From contig NC_134031.1 in NCBI RefSeq assembly GCF_964204645.1, forward strand, positions 4,633,001 through 4,697,000: 64,000 bases of DNA, in the 5' to 3' direction. The position numbers and the translations under genes were made by a program. The DNA comes from Tubulanus polymorphus. Taxonomy: Eukaryota > Nemertea > Palaeonemertea > Tubulaniformes > Tubulanidae. A model generated the notes under the pieces. It was not told the DNA's origin. It searched no databases and saw only the letters and a list, made by a program, of their open reading frames with translations. Shown here in pieces: positions 58,640-64,000 of this stretch (position 1 is the first letter of the stretch; each line of letters starts with the position of its first letter).

Positions 58640-60105
58640 ATAGAATGAAATATGTTCGTTTTAAATTGTCGTTGAACAAGTTGGGGAGGAGATCACTTAT
58701 TATGGGTATAAGTTGCCTGGTCAAACCGTTAATTAATGCGATGAAATGGTGAGCATTAAGACCAAAGAAGGATTTTTTATCAGGTGAAGGACTTGCAGGA
58801 GACAAGGTTTTTTTCAACTTGACTACCGGTATGCTATGTTGGTTGACTAACAGTGAATGACATACCCTCTATATCTGTATGGTAAATCCCTGATTATCTC
58901 ACGATGTCAAGTCCCTAGCAGTGGTTGGTAAACAAACTTTGACATCACTAGAAAAACCCTTGTAATGGGGCAATGAATATTGGAACTGAGGGATCAAGGA
59001 CTGAGTTTAATTAGGTCAGTTCTACAGTAACTCGCCTTACTCTGACATGGCCAACTCAATTCGGATGAAAATGAAATAATTTTCTGACATTCTAACCTAT
59101 TGTCCTATCCATAACTCAAGACTGCTTACGTCGGGCCGAGTTTGTCTGAGAAAAAGGTGGTTAACTTATCGTGGCGATGATTAAGGTCCAAAGGGGTTGG
59201 CTACAGAGGAACGACGAGGCCATGACTCGAGGAATTCATATCCTGTAATCACTGGCCAGTTATACTTAAACATCGACAAAGATATATCACTTGATGTACC
59301 TGTTTTATTTGTTTTCAAACAATTCCGTTTATCATACGTTCTACATGTATAATCTACAGTTATATACTTGTTCTAACGAACAAAATGCATCACAATTAAA
59401 ATGCATATGGCTTCTTGCAACAGGAGGTCGAAAGCGAAAATTGCCTTTGACCAAAAAATAGTTTCCTGAAATATCGGTATTTTCTTCCTTTCGCAACCAC
59501 AAATCGACCCGAATAAATATGTTGTATTCCTTTTCAATTAAGCTTGAAGTTCTTATAACACTTACACGTCTGCATAGAATCTGTAGTAACCCATGTTGTA
59601 AACAAAGGCCATCTAATCTACCTATCATAAAATATCATATCGGTGGTGGTAGTAGTAGTATTTACAGATAAATTAATCTAGTTATAATAAAGTTTACATA
59701 GTTTAATCGATAATATATTATAATACTGAGGTATGTACATCATTTACACATTACTGTACAAATTCATGAGTATATATTATTACTTGACCACAACACAAGA
59801 GTTTATATTGTTTATGATACAATGTAGTCGTCGTGAAGAATTATATTTGAGTTTCTTTACACAGAATTTTTATAGATTTCAAATATAGTCGGAGCAGCTT
59901 TATCTGTATTTATTTATGAAAGCTATGGTTAGATAAATATTAAGGAAATACATTAAAAAATTTCTTTCATTGAGCATGCATTTTTTGTTCTTACAAAAAT
60001 TATCTTTATCGTGTTTAGATAATTAACGAAATATAGCAAATGTGAATCAAGCTAAAAATCACACAAATATAGGTCACAGCCTTCACAAAATCGAATAGAA
60101 ATATA

Positions 60106-60295
60106 GAGTATCATATAGAGAAACCACTGTTATTGCTTTTTTCTTACGTTTCGGATGGAATCCTTCCACCCATCTTCAGAGTTTATTTCAAAAACTCATT
60201 TCAAAAGATGGGTGGAAAGATTCCTACTGAAACGTAAGTAAAAAAACAATAACAGTTGTTTAAATTGATAATGTGGGTTTCTCTAAATGATATAT
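60106..60295. mobile_element. Foldback element with GAAACGTAAG arms
   Basis: The left arm ACTGTTATTGC, CTTACGTTTCGGATGGAATC and CTTCCACCCATCTT pairs with the right arm AAGATGGGTGGAAAG, ATTCCTACTGAAACGTAAG and CAATAACAGT. Outer pieces TATCATATAGAGAAACC and GGGTTTCTCTAAATGATATA are also inverted. It has no ORF. Confidence 0.75.
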
Positions 60296-61860
60296 ACATC
60301 AAGACTGGGAATAGTTTTTACTATTTACAATTTAGAAACTTGGAGCTTTGATAATGTGCAGTAGATAAGAATGACATCGTTCATTTCTATTCTTCACGGG
60401 CCATCAGAAGCCAAGTAATGAACTTTGGTCAATTACCATTGACAAACTGTTGTTAATTAGAGACAAAATTAGTTCATTTTCAACCATTTCGACCGTACAG
60501 TCGAATTTACGTAACTCACAAACTATGAACAAGGTTGGCCTACAGGCAGGATCTAGTTTAAAAGAAAGTTAAAAACGAATACGTTCTGGACCCGGTTTCA
60601 CGGTACTAATCCGGATTGATTCGAACTTTCAAATTCAGTGAAATGAATATGTGTACGCCTACCAACTTATAGTCATAATCTCGTTTTGTGAAACTAGCTC
60701 CCTACCTAGGAGTTAAGTAACAACCATTCTGTACAAGCAACCCTGGACCCAGTTTCATGAAAAGGATGAACTTTTAAATCAATTTAATATTTATTATTAA
60801 TTCAAGTATCTTATAGCCATTTAGGAGTTGATAATGTTTGCGACACTGGCCCCTGGGCTGATTTTAAAAGTGCCAAAATATTGCACCAAACCTCTATCAC
60901 ACATGCCGGTAATATACAAATATGCTACGCAATCGAGTACATCTATACACAACAGGCATTCTTTCACACTCCATCGTAGAAGAATATCACAGGCAAAATA
61001 AGCAGTTTGTGACAAAAATACCTCACTCAACAACACAGTCAAAAAGCATTTCTTTAAAAAAATCATTTACGAGCAGAAAGAATAATTACTTCCAAGAACC
61101 ATAACTTCCCTCTGGAAGACTTGACTTCTGAAACCAGCACGCATTTTTTTCATTTTGTATGTTTACCCGCAGTATATGTGATACTGTACTGCGCCATCTT
61201 ATCTTTTCGGTCTTGGTTAATTTTGATGCAGCTGAATCCAGTTCCACGATACCTCTTAGTTACATATCAATTTTAACAAGGAATTGTCAAACTGGATTCA
61301 AAAGATCAACAACCGAATAATTTTTTCTCCGCAAAAGCAATATCTGGTTTATTTGAAATTATGTCTTATATATCTATAGGATTTAAATCGATAATATCGA
61401 TTCTGTACGAGTTAAGCGCAGTTTACAAACTGGATGAAAATATCTAAAGCGCCGTAATGAAGCCCCATGAATAACCACAGCATAGCATGATAGCACGAAC
61501 CATATCCGACGTACCCGTGCTGGTAATTGTTTGAACAACTGCGAAGAATTACGACAATAATAGCAGTTAACACTGACAATGAAAATCACCCAGTAGCAGT
61601 TAGCCCAATGCTTGCATTAAATGTACATGTATAAATATACATACACATTTCATCTACAAAAATACGATCCTATATACTGGTCTCAGAAAGGTCACTTCTT
61701 TTTTAATTACGATAAAATTTGCCAAGTGTCAAAATAGTTGTCATGTTAACATGTGCTGCATAGAAAAATATGTTGTGCGAAATTTCAAAATAATTTTTTT
61801 TCTTCATGATTAACATACTAACAAATGAGCAGACTCTTTTCGTAAAATGATAACATACAG

Positions 61861-61985
61861 CAGGGCCCAGTGGCAAAGTTGTAAGTCTGTTGAAAACCAG
61901 TCCAAGGCAGTCTTAGTTCAATTACCACTCGTACAACTTAAGACCATTTTTCGACTTAAGTCTGCGTCGTAATAGTTTCGAATAA
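61861..61985. mobile_element. MITE family M1, degenerate relative
   Basis: GGGCCCAGTGGCAAAGTTGT, CAGTCTTAGTTCAATTACC, CAACTTAAGACCATTTTTCG and ACTTAAGTCTGCG follow the M1 pattern, but the right terminus is poorly kept. Confidence 0.45.
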
Positions 61986-62112
61986 ATTTCAACCAGGAAT
62001 AAACGTTAACTTTGATGCTTATTTACAGTATGAAGGAGTTTTTTCATGTCGACAAACTTTTCATTTAAATGAACTAGATTAATTTCTTAATGAGACTAGC
62101 ATTTCCACACAT

Positions 62113-62129
62113 AGTTGATATACACACAC
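62113..62129. repeat. Short (CA)n microsatellite
   Basis: About eight CA units just downstream of the ACAP stop codon. A similar one is near 47240. Confidence 0.85.
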
Positions 62130-62191
62130 ACACACACACGCGCATCGTAAAATGCCCTAATTCTATAGCGGTATTATGCCGAACAAGGTTT

Positions 62192-63512
62192 TTAGGTACC
62201 AGCATTTTCCGGTTCCGGGGCAGACGTAAAGCTTTTCCGTCGCATCATCAATTTTTCGGGATCGTTCGAAGCCATATTCGTAAAATCGCGGAAGACATCG
62301 TTGAACGTTGCATCGCCTGCGGTGAAAGTTTTGAAATACATAGACAGTGAAAATATCAAAATCTCGCAAAACTCATCGACCGATATTAGAGAACTTACCA
62401 GGAGTTCCAAACAGACCTTCTGTTTCTTTCATTTCTTCGTTTAATTTTGCTAACCTTAGTCTTTGAAAATGAAGAATGAAATCGTTTTAAAAATTTCAAA
62501 AGTGAAAGTTGTGAAACGCAACAATCAGGAGCCAGTTTTATACAGAAGAGCTCTCAATCAGTTTCTACTTGCTTGAACACTGTACTTACAGAGTGACTAT
62601 ATCTGCATCTGCGGAATTCATCGCGATCGCCAATGGATCAAAACCCTCTCCATTCACTGCATGTTGATTGGCTCCGCGTTTTAGAAACTGACACACTTGC
62701 CTACGATTATACAATAAAAAACGAAAATTTAGATTTTCCTTTCGCCGATTTCTATTTGGAGCAAATCTATGAAACTTACCCGGTATGTCCGAGCAGAGTC
62801 GCGTGATGGAGCGGAGTTTGCCCTTGTTGATCTTTCACGTTCAGTTTAGCACCATTTAGAATGAGAAATTCACACGCCGACAGTGAACCCTAAATCAAAT
62901 ATTGAAATATAAGTTTCAACTGGTTGTAGGGCAATTTTCGATAGCCGGAGATCAGCAATATTTGTCCAGAAAAACAACTGCATTTGTAATTTCCAATACG
63001 TAAAGAATATTTTCAGTTCTAACAGCGCGACCAAGTTCTATAGTTACGTATTCTATCTAAGTCCATAAAGTCAAAGTGAGTTAATTTTCAATGACTTATA
63101 AACTCTGTCATCAAATCTTAAACTGGCGAATTGGTTGCCAAAGTCTCATACGTATTTACATATCAATAACAATTGCGCCTATTGCTACATTATCCAGACT
63201 TTCACAAGATTAATTACAGTAGTTAGCAGTTCAAGTGCAACTGTAAAAAATTTTGAACATTTGATCCATTCTAACTCACACTTTTGACGGCTTGTACGAT
63301 AGAAGTGCGGTCTTCATCGGCCGGATTATTCCAGTTTGGAGAAGCGCTGTGAGCTAATGCTTCTAACATAACCGGTAGATTTCGAGCCTCCGCTGCGCGA
63401 TACAGTAACATGTTTGGATTGAGAGATGTGACGTCCTCCAAAGATGTCGTCGATTTTCTATCTACCTCCACATCTGAGGACACCGACTCCTCAGAACTTT
63501 CCAAATCCATGT
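62192..63512 (-). CDS. ACAP: ACAP-family Arf GTPase-activating protein, C-terminal exons (5' part outside window)
   Basis: Minus-strand exons 63512-63280, 62889-62780, 62700-62590, 62460-62399 and 62316-62192 (stop TAA 62194-62192) join in phase to 641 nt, about 212 residues. An acidic Ser-rich linker (MDLESSEESVSSD) leads into ankyrin repeats: LLYRAAEARNLPVMLEALAH, GSLSACEFLILNGAKLNVKD, GQTPLHHATLLGHTGQV and QFLKRGANQHAVNGEGFDPL. The tail LLRLAKLNEEMKE, TFNDVFRDFTNMASNDPEKL closely follows vertebrate ACAP2/ACAP3. Known of the family: BAR, PH, ArfGAP zinc finger and ankyrin repeats in order, switching off ARF6 in endosomal membrane and actin control. The catalytic part must lie beyond position 64000. 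The frame is intact and all splice sites are consensus. Confidence 0.93.
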
Positions 63513-64000
63513 CTGAAATTAATCTATGTATTTGAATTGCAGTTTTTGCATGATTCATAAGATTTCTCCAAAGAGAGATTTCAAATATGAAAATCAATTA
63601 AGTAATAAGGCCAGCTTTTTTCATATCTTGTTCCGGTGAACACCAAATTTCAACTGGTTTTGGGCAAGGCACGGAGTCTGGTCTGGAGGTTGGTATGCAA
63701 TTCTAGTGCATTAGATCAAGATCAGTACAGAGGATAAGAAGCCAAAATCAAAGTGGATTTTCAAAAGAAACTTGGTCAGGAACGGGGATTTGAACCCCTG
63801 TATCCACAGCTGAACAATATGCTTGCCATTTGGACCAACTAAATCTTTTACAGGGAGGTTTAATACAACAACAGGCGGAACAAAATAGATATCGAAATGA
63901 TATTGAAATCTTACTTATAATCTAATTCTAAATTTGAACAGACGCGGGGGTTCACCATGAACAAATAACAAAACTCTGGCCTTATGATAAGCAAAGGGAT
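63513..64000 (-). other. ACAP intron with a tRNA-like sequence
   Basis: No coding exon is seen. At 63774-63846 a tRNA-like sequence lies on the minus strand. The preceding exon must lie to the right of the window and end in phase 1. Confidence 0.5.
63774..63846 (-). tRNA. tRNA-like sequence, probably a pseudogene or SINE head
   Basis: The minus strand has a good T-arm (GGGGTTCAAATCCCC, B-box GGTTCAAATCC). A D-arm-like GATTTAGTTGGTCC and GGCAAGCA lie upstream at tRNA-like spacing. The 5' acceptor strand complementary to the 3' CCTGACC is missing and no anticodon stem is obvious. I therefore read it as a degenerate tRNA-derived element and not a functional gene. Confidence 0.35.

Larger units (their letters stand above)
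58407..62191. other. Convergent intergenic region (3' UTRs and repeats)
   Basis: Lies between the stops of the Tudor/AlbA_2 gene (plus) and the ACAP gene (minus). It should hold both 3' UTRs. An AATAAA at about 59689 is a possible but distant signal for the plus gene; several TTTATT (AATAAA on minus) occur for the ACAP gene and I cannot choose among them. It also contains a duplicated ~50-bp segment (58458 and 58590), a foldback at 60106 and a decayed M1 copy. No further gene is supported. Confidence 0.5.

Overview
The window looks like animal nuclear DNA. Genes are split by GT-AG introns from about 90 bases to about 30 kb. Intergenic and intronic DNA is AT-rich and full of microsatellites, foldback (MITE-like) elements and a tRNA-derived SINE. 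Protein families (ACAP Arf-GAP, LIM, Tudor, Schlafen-like AlbA_2) are metazoan. The SINE style suggests a marine invertebrate, perhaps a lophotrochozoan; that placement is inference. Nearly all long uninterrupted ORFs outside the exons listed here are chance, antisense or repeat-driven.

Layout. (1) Positions 1275-47910, minus strand: a LIM-domain gene over at least 46.6 kb. Its single LIM zinc finger is assembled from three exons, one of only 33 nt. I find three different candidate first coding exons (39228-39429, 42745-42886, 47688-47910). All end in the same splice phase, so each would join the common exon at 37970-38243. The 3' end was not found. (2) Positions 45463-46342 (to 46431 in another frame), plus strand, inside an intron of the LIM gene: a possible four-exon gene for a small secreted protein, low confidence. 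(3) Positions 50882-58406, plus strand: a complete 13-exon gene for an 837-residue protein with an ARM-like helical N-terminus, an extended Tudor domain, more ARM-like exons, a Schlafen-type AlbA_2 domain and a short coiled coil. This architecture is the most striking thing here and suggests a small-RNA or germ-granule role. (4) Positions 62192-63512, minus strand: the last five exons of an ACAP-family Arf GTPase-activating protein (ankyrin repeats and C-terminus); the BAR, PH and ArfGAP parts lie beyond the right edge.

The LIM and Tudor/AlbA_2 genes are divergent across about 3 kb. The Tudor/AlbA_2 gene and the ACAP gene converge across about 3.8 kb. The genes have no obvious shared pathway. 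The remainder is mainly intron and spacer carrying several repeat families, one with a paralogous 'empty site' that shows it has moved.
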